A program made the translations under genes and the position numbers. From assembly GCA_015075425.1 (NCBI GenBank), contig JABTUL010000001.1, forward strand, positions 372,001-436,000: 64,000 nucleotides of DNA, given 5' to 3'. Shown here piece after piece: positions 1 through 9,290 of this stretch. Source of the stretch: Spirochaetales bacterium (GTDB taxonomy: Bacteria; Spirochaetota; Leptospiria; Leptospirales; Leptonemataceae). Below the pieces are notes generated by a model. It did not search any database. It was not told the origin of the DNA and saw only the letters and a program-made list of their open reading frames with translations. Each line of letters opens with the position of its first letter. Position 1 is the first letter of the stretch.

Positions 1-164
1 ATAAACTATTTTCTATGACACGTACGCGACCGGAGCTGGCACCGGTAGAAGAGCCGTGGTGGCCCGGCAGTCCCGCTGGCCACAGAAGGAATAGAATAGA
101 CAGTAGCCATAGACCTGCCGCAGCGCACGATGCAACAGGCCTTTTTTCAGCCGGCATCAGGGTC

Positions 165-557
165 TCAGAGCAAAGCTTCTTTCTGGCAATCCTGACGGCA
201 GCTTGCTTCCGCATCCTTGCAGATGGCCCACCAGACTAAAGGGCTGCAAAGATCCGCGGCGGAGCCACTCGACGGATGATGCATGGGCACAAAGCCGGCT
301 CCGCCATAACCCTGCGTGGCAGTCTGCAAATGGCTGCTTGTCGATTCGGCGCTGGCTGGCAGAATACGGCCGCAGTTCTGGGTGGCGTCCAGGATAAGTC
401 CGGCACGGATCAGGCAGCGATTCATTGCCGCGCCACATTTTTTTTCCTGCACGCAGGCTGCCTGGGTTCCAGGAATGACAGAAAGGGCCTGCGTATCCAT
501 GCAGGCAGTCAGGGAAAGGGCCGCGAGGGCCAGCGATAAAAATAGAAATGATTTCAT
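165..557 (-). CDS. small cysteine-rich lipoprotein, unknown function
   Basis: Protein of 130 residues with a lipoprotein signal peptide: a short basic start, a hydrophobic core and a lipobox reading LTAC, so the mature protein would begin at a lipidated Cys near residue 19. The mature part holds about nine further Cys (motifs such as KKCGAAMNRC and CKDAEASCRQDC), which suggests disulphide bonds outside the cytoplasm. A good ribosome site, AGGAGA, lies nine bases before the ATG at 557. It follows the other small secreted gene (603-947) by about 45 bases on the same strand, so the two may be co-transcribed. I do not recognise a family. Confidence 0.6.
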   Translation of the reverse strand: MKSFLFLSLALAALSLTACMDTQALSVIPGTQAACVQEKKCGAAMNRCLIRAGLILDATQNCGRILPASAESTSSHLQTATQGYGGAGFVPMHHPSSGSAADLCSPLVWWAICKDAEASCRQDCQKEALL

Positions 558-602
558 ATAAAAAATCTCCTGTGATAGTATTGAAAGACTTGAAGAGCCA
601 GG

Positions 603-947
603 TCAGACAGGAGGATCACGGCTGCGGGAAAGTCGGGCCGACTGGCCCTGGTTGTGCCACCCATGCCTTGTCTGGTTTACAGTGCTGGCCGGGGGACGCG
701 GAAGGTAGGAAGCGGTTGCCTGGCTGAATAAAAAGATTGATGAAGTGCAGGGAGCCACCGCGCCCTGCGCCGGATGGAGCTGCCCATCGTCCCGAAGATC
801 TGCCGGCACGCTTCTCTGGTAGAGACGATTCAGGAATGACTGTGGGGCGCAGACTTCTTCAGCGGAGGACATTGCCGGACCGGACAGAAAGCCGGGGAGC
901 AAGAGCGGCAGGGCCAGAAGGAACACAAGCAAAGTGCCGCGCCGCAT
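603..947 (-). CDS. putative small secreted protein
   Basis: A 114-residue reading from the ATG at 947; the frame is open to 1058, but this start places a clear signal peptide at the N-terminus (MRRGTLL, a Leu-rich core, then a likely cleavage after AMSSA). The remainder is short, Pro/Ser-rich and of low complexity, with two Cys and no family I recognise. No convincing ribosome site is visible. The gene is supported mainly by the signal peptide and by its place just ahead of the lipoprotein gene at 165-557, so it may be spurious. Confidence 0.35.
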   Translation of the reverse strand: MRRGTLLVFLLALPLLLPGFLSGPAMSSAEEVCAPQSFLNRLYQRSVPADLRDDGQLHPAQGAVAPCTSSIFLFSQATASYLPRPPASTVNQTRHGWHNQGQSARLSRSRDPPV

Positions 948-1094
948 GGTGCAGTGGGTGGCTGGCTTCGGCCGGATGTCAAGGAAAAAGGAGTGGGCAA
1001 GTGGGCAATGAGCAATCGAACGGATCAATCCCTGCCTTAAGCTTTTTTTTGATTGCACAATCGCTTCCTGTTCATAGAAATCACCGCTAGCTGC

Positions 1095-4000
1095 ATGTGC
1101 TTCCCGAACTCAAATTCTACGGGTAAAACCCGGCGGGAAGTATCTGCGGGAGCCCGGGCCGGGAGGCTGAGATTATGCTGCATTGCTTGTCTTGGCTGGC
1201 TTTTCTCTTTTGGGTTTCTGCATTGCAGAGATAACCCGGGTGGTGCTTCCCCTAAAGCCCCGGAAGCCATTCAAGGCACACTGGACCTGCGTCACTGGAA
1301 TTTTGAGCGTGATGGTGATCTGGAGCTAAACGGCGAATGGGAGTTCTACTGGAAGCGTTTTCTTGAGCCCGGCGCCGTTGCTGTGAGCACCATGGCGCAA
1401 CAGGGAGGGCCCCCTGCCAGGGGCAATTATCTGGCAGTACCCGGCACCTGGAATGAGTTCAAACCGGAAGGAAGCGGACCCGTTGGTGGAGCGGGCTACG
1501 CCACCTATCGTTTAAAGATTTTGCTTCCGACAACGGCCCCCCGCTTGATGTTGCGCATTCTGGACCAGGGCTCCGCGCACAAGACCTTCTGGAACGGCAG
1601 AGAAATGGCCCGGGCCGGGCAGGTGGGAGCGGATGAGAACTCGGAAATCGCTTTTTACAAGATTCTTTACGCACCCGTGGAGTCAGCGGCCGGAGAGAAT
1701 ATCTTATTGATACAGATTTCCAACCATTTTCACCGCAAGGGCGGTCTCTGGCTTCCTGTGGAAATCGGTGCAGAGCAGGAAATTCTGGCCCGACGGGATA
1801 GCAAACGTCTTTTCGAAGCCTTTCTTATCGGCGCAATTGGTATCATTGGTCTGTACCAGTTCTTTCTTTTTTTATTCCGCCGGCAGGAGCGTGTGGCGCT
1901 CTACTTCAGTTTGTTTTGCCTGACTATTATGGGTCGCGTGATCTCCACGGGAGAAAGATTGCTGGCAGAATCATTCACAGAATCCCAGACATTTCTTTCC
2001 CGTGTTGAATACCTTGGATTTTATGCCGGGATCCCCACCTCTCTGGCTTTCTTCGCGGCCCTGTTTCCAAATGAATTCGTAAAAAAGCATGTAAGAATTC
2101 TTATCTTCCTGATTCTACCGATGATACTGGCCGTCTGTTTGCTACCGGCTAAATGGTTCACTCTGACCCTGGACATTGTGCAAGTTCTGGCCATCGTCAC
2201 AATTCTTTACGCTTCCGTTGCCCTGATTCTTGCCGCGCGGAACAACCGCCTGGGCGCCCGCCTGATCATTCTTGGTTCTGTGGTTCTCTTTTATTCTATA
2301 TGCAATGATATTGTATATAATATGTATAATATAGGATTGCCATACATTGCTCCTGTCGGTCTCCTCTTTTTTATTTTCACTCAATCGATGGCCCTTTCGC
2401 GACGCATAGCCATAGCCTTCAATACCAGCGAAGAGTTATCCACCGGTCTGGAACAAAAGGTAACCGAGCGCACGCTTGAGTTAGCGGCCAGCGTGGAAAA
2501 AAGCAATCGTCTGCTGGATGAATCTCGTCTGGCCCGCGGTGAAGCGGAAAATGCTCGCCAGGAAGCGGAAATTCTGGCCGATCTGTCGCGCAAGGCCAAT
2601 TCAAGTCGTGATTTAAACGAGATCCTTCTGGCGGTTGCTGAGGTCACCAGCAAGCGTTTTGGAGGCAATACTTGCGCCATATACATCTGCAATGAAAGCA
2701 AAACCATGCTCGAACTGCGAGCACAGCTCATCCAGGCGCGCCGGGCAGACATCTATCGACTACCGCCGGGATTACGTGAGGTTCCCCTGGTGGAAGCAAG
2801 CGGAACCTTATTTCGTACCTATCGACGGCGGAAGCCTTTCTACCTCCGTAGAGTGGACCCTCAATGGTTAAGTGAAAATTCACCGGTAGATCTTGCCATC
2901 TACAATGCGGGACCCTTTAGCTGGTGTGCACAGTATCCGCTGGTCGCGGACAAAGAGACTATGGCCATTCTGGCCATTTCTGGAAAGAATGAGCGGCGCC
3001 TCAGGAAACCAGAACTAAAATTTTTGGAGCAAATGGCCTCGCAACTGGCGGGCGTTGTGCGCACACTGGAACTTTTACAACAGACAGACGAGGCGCGGGC
3101 GCGGGCAGAGTTTGCCAGACGCGAAAAGGCGGCTCTTGCGGACATCTCCAGGCGACTCAATGAGATGACGGACATATCGGCCATAGCAGAGGAGGTCTTC
3201 ACTTTCCTGGCCAGACATTTCGACGTCAGCAGCATGGCTCTTCTTATAGAAAAAAAGGATGGGGCACTTCACGGGGTAGCTGCTCGATCAGAAGACCCCG
3301 CGCAAAGGCAGTTCTGGCTCGATTTCAGTTGCCCGCTGTCCGACCAGTCCGGCAGTCTTTATCGAACCTACAGACGTCAGAAAACTCTATACCTTCCCAC
3401 CATCCCCCGCGTGGATCTGGGTGATGTGGACCGCACCATTGTAAGAGCCAATAACCTGAAAGCATTCCTTCAGGTTCCCCTCGTGGTCCAGGGACAGACT
3501 GTGGGGATTGTGAGCATGGATGCAGATCGCCGCTTCTATAAAAAAGAAATTCAATCTCTGGAGCGTTTTTGCAACCAGATTGCCGGCGCTGTATTACATG
3601 CCCGGCTTGTCTCTGAAATAACGGAGGCGCAAAAAGCAGCGGAGCAATTGCGTCAGGAGACGGAGAAACTCAACCAGTTGCTCAAGCAAATTGCAAGTCT
3701 TGAGGACATCGAAAACATCATGAAGGCAGTTATGGAGTACGTGTCCGATGCTTTTTCCATCCATCTGTACTCACTCTATACTGTGGATCGGGACAGTGGC
3801 AGGATCAATTTTGCCGCAGCCAATTTTCCGGATTCATTCACAGCTGAGGACCGCCAAAAATTCATCGAGACTCCCATTGAACTCAATCACCGCCGGGGTA
3901 CTTTTGCCCACGCATACAAGCAGGGCAGGAAGGTCACCTACTACCCCCGAATTGTCAAAGGCTTCGGGACTGAAATGGAACGCTGGGTCATTGAAAAGTA

Positions 4001-6029
4001 CGGTCTGACGAGCTTTTTGATCTGCCCGCTGTACGCGGAGAATGAGCTGATTGCTTTTTTGAACTTCCAGCCCGGTACGGAAAGGACTCTTGATCGGGAG
4101 GACCTGGACCGGTTGTCCATCCTTGCTGATTTGATTGGCGGGGTTATCCACACCAACAACTTGTTGAAGAGCGTTAAACAGGAGCGTGAACTGGCTGAAT
4201 TGGCCCGGGCAGACGCGGAAAAATCGCGTTTTGAAACAGAACAACTCAATGAAATTGCCCGTCTGATCACTTTAAATCCCGGCATTGATGAAATCGCTCG
4301 CATGGCCTTCACCTACATGGAGACGATGTTTAATCTAAATTATATTGCACTGTATTTTTATGATAAACAATCCAATGAACTCTACGGACATAAAGGACAT
4401 AGCTCTCTGGCAGCCTTTAAGAATGCGGATTTTATTAAAAATTTCCGCATCCCGCTGGACCATCGCATCGGCGGCTTTTTGCGGGCCGTACGCCGCAAGC
4501 GCGTCAGCTTTTTCAAGCATCTTCCTGCTGATGGGGGGCGAAGGCCGCTGCAGGCGGAGTTGATCAAGCTGCTGCAGCTAAAGTCGCTGGTTCTGGCCCC
4601 GCTGTACATTGGCGAGGAGCTGCTGGGAGTCATCGCCGCCAGTCGGCCCGGAGAAACCGTTGAACTCAGCACGAATGAAGTTGCATCCATCGGACGGTTC
4701 AGCCAACAGATTACCGGAGCCCTTTACACAGCCCGCCTTCTGCAGGAGGCACAGGAAGCGCGCAAGGAAACGGAGGTGCTGGCAAATCTGGCACGCAATG
4801 CCAATGCTGCTCCGGAAATTGGTAGTATCCTGGAGGAGGTTGCGAAGGTGACCCAGGAGCGCTACGCGGCCGATTCATTGGCTCTCGTTATTGTTGATGA
4901 AAAAAAGCAGCAATTCAAAATCACATCGTTTTTTTTGCATGGTGTTTCCGGTGAGCTGGAGACCCTGCCAGAAGAGCTGAGGACAATTCCCATCCAGCCA
5001 CAGAGCGGATCGATTTATCGCACGTACCGGCGGGGAAAGATCTTCCATCTGGATCGTATAGTCCGCGAAAGCATACAGTCATCCCCCGTCGACGTTGCTT
5101 TTGTCCGGTTTCAAGATTCCAGCTGGACGGTCCAGCTACCCTTGATCATCGACGGAGCAACAATCGCGCTATTGATTTTTAGCGGCCCGCAGCCCATGAA
5201 GTTGAGTAGAACAGAGAAGCGCTTTTGCGAAAGGATGGCCAGCCAGGTTGCTGGAGCTGTTCGTTCGGCGGAATTATACCGGCAGACAGTGCTCGCCAGA
5301 GCTGAATCGGAAGAGCTACTGAACAACGTGCTGCCGCCTAAAATTGCGGAAGAGCTTAAAAACAGGGGAGAGGTGGAGCCTCTTTTTTATGACGCGGTTT
5401 CCGTTCTGTTTACAGATTTTGCCGGCTTCACCGAAGCGTCCCAGAGGATGTTGCCGCATGAGCTGGTTTCGCAGCTGGACAGTTGTTTCAGTCAGTTCGA
5501 TCATGTAGTGAAACGGAACAATCTGGAAAAACTCAAAACAATAGGCGATTCCTACATGTGCGCCGGGGGGCTTCCGGATATAAGGCCGACACACGCTGTG
5601 GATACGTGTATGGCTGCTCTTGAGTTTCGAGAATTCATGCGCCAGGTGTCTGAAGTGCGCATTGCGATCGGTCTGGATATATGGCAAATACGCATCGGCA
5701 TTCATTCGGGTCCGGTAACAGCCGGGGTAATCGGGAACTATAAGTTTTCTTATGATATTTGGGGAGATACGGTCAACACGGCCAGTCGCATGGAATCCGC
5801 CAGTGAATCAGGCAAAATCAATATTTCCGGGGCAACGTATGAGCTGGTCAAAGATTTTTTCGAATGCGAGTATCGCGGCAAGATTGCGGCAAAAGGCAAA
5901 GGAGAACTGGACATGTATTTTCTCTTACGGATCAGACCGGAACTGTCTGCTGACCCGGAGGGATTCCTGCCTAATGCGAAGTTTGAATCCATGTCCGTGC
6001 GCCTTAGCGATCCCTGGTCTATGGGGTGA
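1095..6029 (+). CDS. 7TM-DISM / five-GAF / adenylate cyclase sensor protein
   Basis: A membrane-anchored class III nucleotide cyclase of about 1,640 residues. After the export/anchor segment come a periplasmic 7TMR-DISMED2-like domain (about 45-225), seven membrane helices (about 236-440), a coiled coil, and five successive GAF-like domains (about 496-660, 682-836, 859-1021, 1052-1216, 1229-1396). GAF1, GAF2 and GAF5 share a motif like GTLFRTYRRRK. The C-terminal cyclase has both metal Asp (D1441 in FTDFAGF, D1485 in KTIGDS), the Lys/Asp pair that selects adenine (K1481, D1554 in YDIWGD) and the VNTASR transition-state residues, so ATP to cAMP is predicted. The start is uncertain: ATG 1095 is used, TTG 1053 is also open, and neither has a good ribosome site. 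Confidence 0.9.
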   Translation: MCFPNSNSTGKTRREVSAGARAGRLRLCCIACLGWLFSFGFLHCRDNPGGASPKAPEAIQGTLDLRHWNFERDGDLELNGEWEFYWKRFLEPGAVAVSTMAQQGGPPARGNYLAVPGTWNEFKPEGSGPVGGAGYATYRLKILLPTTAPRLMLRILDQGSAHKTFWNGREMARAGQVGADENSEIAFYKILYAPVESAAGENILLIQISNHFHRKGGLWLPVEIGAEQEILARRDSKRLFEAFLIGAIGIIGLYQFFLFLFRRQERVALYFSLFCLTIMGRVISTGERLLAESFTESQTFLSRVEYLGFYAGIPTSLAFFAALFPNEFVKKHVRILIFLILPMILAVCLLPAKWFTLTLDIVQVLAIVTILYASVALILAARNNRLGARLIILGSVVLFYSICNDIVYNMYNIGLPYIAPVGLLFFIFTQSMALSRRIAIAFNTSEELSTGLEQKVTERTLELAASVEKSNRLLDESRLARGEAENARQEAEILADLSRKANSSRDLNEILLAVAEVTSKRFGGNTCAIYICNESKTMLELRAQLIQARRADIYRLPPGLREVPLVEASGTLFRTYRRRKPFYLRRVDPQWLSENSPVDLAIYNAGPFSWCAQYPLVADKETMAILAISGKNERRLRKPELKFLEQMASQLAGVVRTLELLQQTDEARARAEFARREKAALADISRRLNEMTDISAIAEEVFTFLARHFDVSSMALLIEKKDGALHGVAARSEDPAQRQFWLDFSCPLSDQSGSLYRTYRRQKTLYLPTIPRVDLGDVDRTIVRANNLKAFLQVPLVVQGQTVGIVSMDADRRFYKKEIQSLERFCNQIAGAVLHARLVSEITEAQKAAEQLRQETEKLNQLLKQIASLEDIENIMKAVMEYVSDAFSIHLYSLYTVDRDSGRINFAAANFPDSFTAEDRQKFIETPIELNHRRGTFAHAYKQGRKVTYYPRIVKGFGTEMERWVIEKYGLTSFLICPLYAENELIAFLNFQPGTERTLDREDLDRLSILADLIGGVIHTNNLLKSVKQERELAELARADAEKSRFETEQLNEIARLITLNPGIDEIARMAFTYMETMFNLNYIALYFYDKQSNELYGHKGHSSLAAFKNADFIKNFRIPLDHRIGGFLRAVRRKRVSFFKHLPADGGRRPLQAELIKLLQLKSLVLAPLYIGEELLGVIAASRPGETVELSTNEVASIGRFSQQITGALYTARLLQEAQEARKETEVLANLARNANAAPEIGSILEEVAKVTQERYAADSLALVIVDEKKQQFKITSFFLHGVSGELETLPEELRTIPIQPQSGSIYRTYRRGKIFHLDRIVRESIQSSPVDVAFVRFQDSSWTVQLPLIIDGATIALLIFSGPQPMKLSRTEKRFCERMASQVAGAVRSAELYRQTVLARAESEELLNNVLPPKIAEELKNRGEVEPLFYDAVSVLFTDFAGFTEASQRMLPHELVSQLDSCFSQFDHVVKRNNLEKLKTIGDSYMCAGGLPDIRPTHAVDTCMAALEFREFMRQVSEVRIAIGLDIWQIRIGIHSGPVTAGVIGNYKFSYDIWGDTVNTASRMESASESGKINISGATYELVKDFFECEYRGKIAAKGKGELDMYFLLRIRPELSADPEGFLPNAKFESMSVRLSDPWSMG

Positions 6030-6105
6030 GGCCCGGGTCTAACTGCATAGCGGTCCTGCTAACATTGGGTTGACCCTTTTGCCTCATGGATTCTTTGTTG
6101 CCTGC

Positions 6106-7452
6106 ATGACCCACCGGCTTGAATCGCCCCGCAATTTACGTCAGGTTATACTCGCTTCCTCTGTGGGTACCATCATCGAATGGTATGATTTCTATATTTT
6201 TGGTGCTCTGGCTTCTGTAATCTCAGCGCATTTTTTTCCTAAAGAGAACCCGACGGCCGCCTTCCTGGCCACTCTGGCCACTTTTGCCACCGGTTTTGTG
6301 GTCCGCCCGTTTGGGGCCATTGTTTTTGGTCGTTTTGGTGATCTGGTGGGTCGCAAGGTTACCTTTCTCGTGACTTTGCTCATCATGGGCGGTTCCACTG
6401 TAGCTATTGGACTCTTACCCTCTTTTGAACAGGCGGGTGTTCTGGCTCCACTGCTTCTCGTTCTTTTGCGCCTGCTTCAGGGACTTGCCCTGGGTGGGGA
6501 ATATGGCGGTGCCGCCACGTACGTGGCAGAGCATTCACCGGATGATCGCCGCGGTTTCTTTACCAGCTTCATTCAGACGACGGCAACCATTGGTCTCCTT
6601 GTTTCCATCGCTGTGATTCTGGTGGTGCGCATGCTGGTCGGGGAAGCGGCCTTCGCAGACTGGGGCTGGCGAATCCCTTTCCTGATTTCATTTTTTCTGG
6701 TGATCGTTTCTTACTACATTCGCCTGCGTCTGGAAGAGTCGCCCGTGTTTATGCGAATGAAATCGGAAGGCAAAGCTTCGCGCCAGCCGCTGCGTGAGGC
6801 ATTTGGCAACAGACGGAATCTGAAGCTCATGATGCTCGCTCTTTTTGGAGCCACAGCCGGTCAGGGTTGCGTCTGGTACACCGGTCAATTTTACGCACTA
6901 ACCTTTCTACAGAAGACACTCAATGTGGAATTCATCACTTCGAATCTGATTGTAGGGGCAGCTTTGATTCTGGCAACACCCTTGTTTCTTTATTTTGGTC
7001 ACCTCTCCGATAAAATCGGCAGAAAGAAAATCATGATCGCGGGCTGTCTGCTGGCGGCTTTCCTCTATGTGCCCATTTACCACGCGATGCGTGCGCTTGT
7101 TCCCGTTTCTGCAGCGGGGGCTGTGGTGAATCCTTCTGTTTTTGCCACCACAATGCTTATCGTTCTTGTCTTTGTTCAGGTTGTCTTCGTGACCATGGTC
7201 TATGGGCCTATCGCTGCATTTCTTGTGGAACTTTTTCCCACGCGAATCCGCTACACATCCATGTCTTTCCCGTATCATATTGGCAATGGCGTCTTCGGCG
7301 GCCTGACTCCTTTTATTGCGACCGCTGTAGTCGCCGCAACGGGCAATCTCTACCTGGGCCTTGTCTATCCCATTGGCGTGGCCCTGACGACTGCAATCAT
7401 TGGTGGTCTTTATGTCCCCGAACGCACCGGCCATCCCATCGATGCGGATTGA
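6106..7452 (+). CDS. MHS-family MFS metabolite:H+ symporter
   Basis: A 448-residue inner-membrane transporter with about 12 helices. It belongs to the metabolite:H+ symporter branch of the MFS (relatives ProP, ShiA, KgtP), shown by the signature EWYDFYIFG near the N-terminus, the loop motif GRFGDLVGRK between helices 2 and 3, and the late motif RYTSMSFPYHIGNG. Substrates of this branch include osmolytes, dicarboxylates and shikimate; the substrate here cannot be told. ATG 6106 is chosen over the upstream TTG at 6070 because family members start shortly before the conserved first helix. A hairpin lies 20 bases after the stop. Confidence 0.88.
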   Translation: MTHRLESPRNLRQVILASSVGTIIEWYDFYIFGALASVISAHFFPKENPTAAFLATLATFATGFVVRPFGAIVFGRFGDLVGRKVTFLVTLLIMGGSTVAIGLLPSFEQAGVLAPLLLVLLRLLQGLALGGEYGGAATYVAEHSPDDRRGFFTSFIQTTATIGLLVSIAVILVVRMLVGEAAFADWGWRIPFLISFFLVIVSYYIRLRLEESPVFMRMKSEGKASRQPLREAFGNRRNLKLMMLALFGATAGQGCVWYTGQFYALTFLQKTLNVEFITSNLIVGAALILATPLFLYFGHLSDKIGRKKIMIAGCLLAAFLYVPIYHAMRALVPVSAAGAVVNPSVFATTMLIVLVFVQVVFVTMVYGPIAAFLVELFPTRIRYTSMSFPYHIGNGVFGGLTPFIATAVVAATGNLYLGLVYPIGVALTTAIIGGLYVPERTGHPIDAD

Positions 7453-7472
7453 TGGTGTTATAGAAAAATATT

Positions 7473-7501
7473 GCATGTTGCCTCAAACTGAGGCTACATG
7501 C
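7473..7501. terminator. hairpin, possible transcription terminator
   Basis: An inverted repeat with arms GCATGT-T-GCCTCA and TGAGGC-T-ACATGC around a three-base AAC loop: 12 pairs with one T/T mismatch. It lies 20 bases after the symporter stop and about 100 bases before the AlkB-like gene. No T-run follows on the plus strand. On the minus strand the hairpin is followed by a T-rich tract, but no minus-strand gene points at it. It may be a weak or bidirectional terminator or an mRNA-stabilising structure. Confidence 0.4.
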
Positions 7502-7600
7502 AAGCTTCAGGTACAAACACAGGAGAGAGTCGGTTTGTTTTTCTTTGATTTGCTTAGCTTTAGTTCTTTGCAAAAATCGTGCCTTCCTGGAAGCCTACCC

Positions 7601-8206
7601 ATGGTTCTGGATCTTATTCCCGTAAGGGAGCCGATTATCATCGCAGCCGGCGAGGCGGATTTGCGTTACCATCCGGCTTTCCTGAATCCTTCCCGGGCCG
7701 ATGCATTGTTCACCCAGCTGCGGCATTCCGTGGACTGGCAGAGCGGACACCTCTATCTGCACGGTGCCGAACGGCGCATTCCCCGATTGTTTCAGTGGTA
7801 CGGGGAAAGGGATTACAGCTACAGCGGGCGTAAGCATCGGGCTCTGCCTTTGCCCGCTGATCTGGACGACTTGCGTAATCTCTTACAAAAGACGCTGGGC
7901 TTGCGCTTCAATTCCGTGCTGTGCAACCTGTACCGTAATGGAAAAGATTCTGTGGCCATGCACAGCGACGATGAACCGGAGCTGGGACCATGCCCCGCTA
8001 TTGCGTCGATCAGTCTGGGCGCTGTACGTCGTTTTGTTCTGCGTCACAAGTCCACCGGCGAACGCATCGTCCTCCCGCTCGAACATGGCAGCCTCCTGCT
8101 CATGTCCGGGCGCACTCAAGCCATCTACCAGCACGGGATTCCCAAAACAACCGTACCGACGGGAGAACGGATCAACTTAACCTTTCGCTGGATTCAGGAA
8201 CCCTGA
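7601..8206 (+). CDS. AlkB-like 2-oxoglutarate/Fe(II) dioxygenase
   Basis: A 201-residue protein of the AlkB family, closest in pattern to the ALKBH2/3-like branch. These enzymes use iron, oxygen and 2-oxoglutarate to remove alkyl groups oxidatively from DNA or RNA bases. Visible: the iron-binding HSD of MHSDDE, the distal His in YQHGIPK, and the 2-oxoglutarate-binding Arg region RINLTFR at the C-terminus, plus the family block SLGAVRRFVLRHK. ATG 7601 is preferred over longer open frames because GGAAG precedes it by eight bases and the extra N-terminal sequence is unlike the family. It is 45 bases upstream of the ArsM gene. RNA versus DNA substrate cannot be decided. Confidence 0.88.
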   Translation: MVLDLIPVREPIIIAAGEADLRYHPAFLNPSRADALFTQLRHSVDWQSGHLYLHGAERRIPRLFQWYGERDYSYSGRKHRALPLPADLDDLRNLLQKTLGLRFNSVLCNLYRNGKDSVAMHSDDEPELGPCPAIASISLGAVRRFVLRHKSTGERIVLPLEHGSLLLMSGRTQAIYQHGIPKTTVPTGERINLTFRWIQEP

Positions 8207-8251
8207 TTTTTTCTTGTAATCTCCGTGGCCCCCGGGGAACCAAATCTACAG

Positions 8252-9286
8252 ATGAATCAAACAGCAGTTCAAGAATACTATGGTCGTGTGCTAAAGAATA
8301 GCAGCGACCTGAAGACTCAGGCCTGTTGCGTTCCGGGCAGTATTCCAGAACGACACCGCAATGTTCTCAATCAAATTCATCCGGCTGTTCTGGAACGATT
8401 TTTTGGCTGTGGCGCACCCATCCCGGAGCTGATCCGGGATCGGCACATTCTGGACCTGGGCTGTGGCTCTGGCCGCGATGTTTATCTTCTGGCCGGCCTT
8501 GCTGGACCGCAGGCGCGAATCATTGGCCTCGACATGACTGCTGAGCAACTCGAAGTGGCCCGGCGGTATGAGGGCTACCACACCGACGTATTTGGCCTTT
8601 CCCGTCCCAATTTTTCCTTTTGTCAGGGTTATATGGAAGATCTGCGCAGTGCAGGAATCGCTGATAGCTCCATGGACCTTGTTATTTCCAATTGTGTGAT
8701 CAATCTTTCTCCGGATAAACCGCAGGTCTTCCGGGAAATCCTGCGCGTTCTAAAGCCGGGAGGAGAGCTGTATTTTTCCGATATTTTCAGCAACCGTCGC
8801 ATCCCTTTAGATGTGGCGCAGGATCCTCTGCTGTACAATGAATGCCTGGGCGGGGCCCTCTACTTCGAAGATTTTCGCCGGATCATGGCAGAGCTGGGCA
8901 TTCTGGATTTTCGCGTGGTGCATAAAACAACCGTGCCCTCTCCTGTCGGTGAGCTGGCAGATAAGCTTGGCAATATTTCATTCGAATCTATAACGATTCG
9001 TTTATTTAAACTACCGCTGGAAGATCGTTGCGAGGACTATGGCCAGATGGCCATCTATCGTGGCTCCATTCCTGGTTATGCCCATCGCTTTGATCTGGAT
9101 GATCATCATACTTTTGAGCGTCAAAAACCCATGGCTGTGTGCGGTAATACAGCGGACATGCTTTCCCGCACAGCTTATGGGGAACACTTTGAGATCCTGG
9201 GTGAAAAAAATACGCATTACGGACTATTTGCTTGCGGCCCGGCGGAGGCCGCGTCTGGTAAAGAATCCTCTCTGGCCTGCTGCTAA
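8252..9286 (+). CDS. arsM: arsenite S-adenosylmethionine methyltransferase (ArsM/AS3MT type)
   Basis: A 344-residue SAM-dependent methyltransferase that should methylate trivalent arsenic. The N-terminus YYGRVLKNSSDLKTQACC and the SAM motif DLGCGSGRD are typical. All four cysteines needed in characterised AS3MT/ArsM enzymes have counterparts: C25 or C26 (ACC), C53 (GCG), C148 (SNCV) and C198 (NECLGG). The long C-terminal part with CGNTADMLSRT and GLFACGP matches AS3MT-like enzymes, and the protein ends in a Cys pair. ATG 8252 matches the usual start; an upstream GTG at 8225 is open. No ArsR repressor is adjacent. The next gene, four bases on, is an arsenosugar-associated glycosyltransferase. 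Confidence 0.92.
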   Translation: MNQTAVQEYYGRVLKNSSDLKTQACCVPGSIPERHRNVLNQIHPAVLERFFGCGAPIPELIRDRHILDLGCGSGRDVYLLAGLAGPQARIIGLDMTAEQLEVARRYEGYHTDVFGLSRPNFSFCQGYMEDLRSAGIADSSMDLVISNCVINLSPDKPQVFREILRVLKPGGELYFSDIFSNRRIPLDVAQDPLLYNECLGGALYFEDFRRIMAELGILDFRVVHKTTVPSPVGELADKLGNISFESITIRLFKLPLEDRCEDYGQMAIYRGSIPGYAHRFDLDDHHTFERQKPMAVCGNTADMLSRTAYGEHFEILGEKNTHYGLFACGPAEAASGKESSLACC

Positions 9287-9290
9287 ATCC

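Noticed and set aside
15-239. Small plus-strand ORF of 74 codons at the window's left end
   Set aside because: No ribosome site, no recognisable motif, and it runs antisense into the lipoprotein gene at 165-557.
1051-1062. Short palindrome GATTGCACAATC before the cyclase gene
   Set aside because: Only five-base arms; not distinguishable from chance and not matched to a known operator.
9039-9290. N-terminal extension of the TIGR04283-type glycosyltransferase inside arsM
   Set aside because: This stretch codes for the conserved end of ArsM in another frame; homology of the transferase begins at TTG 9291.
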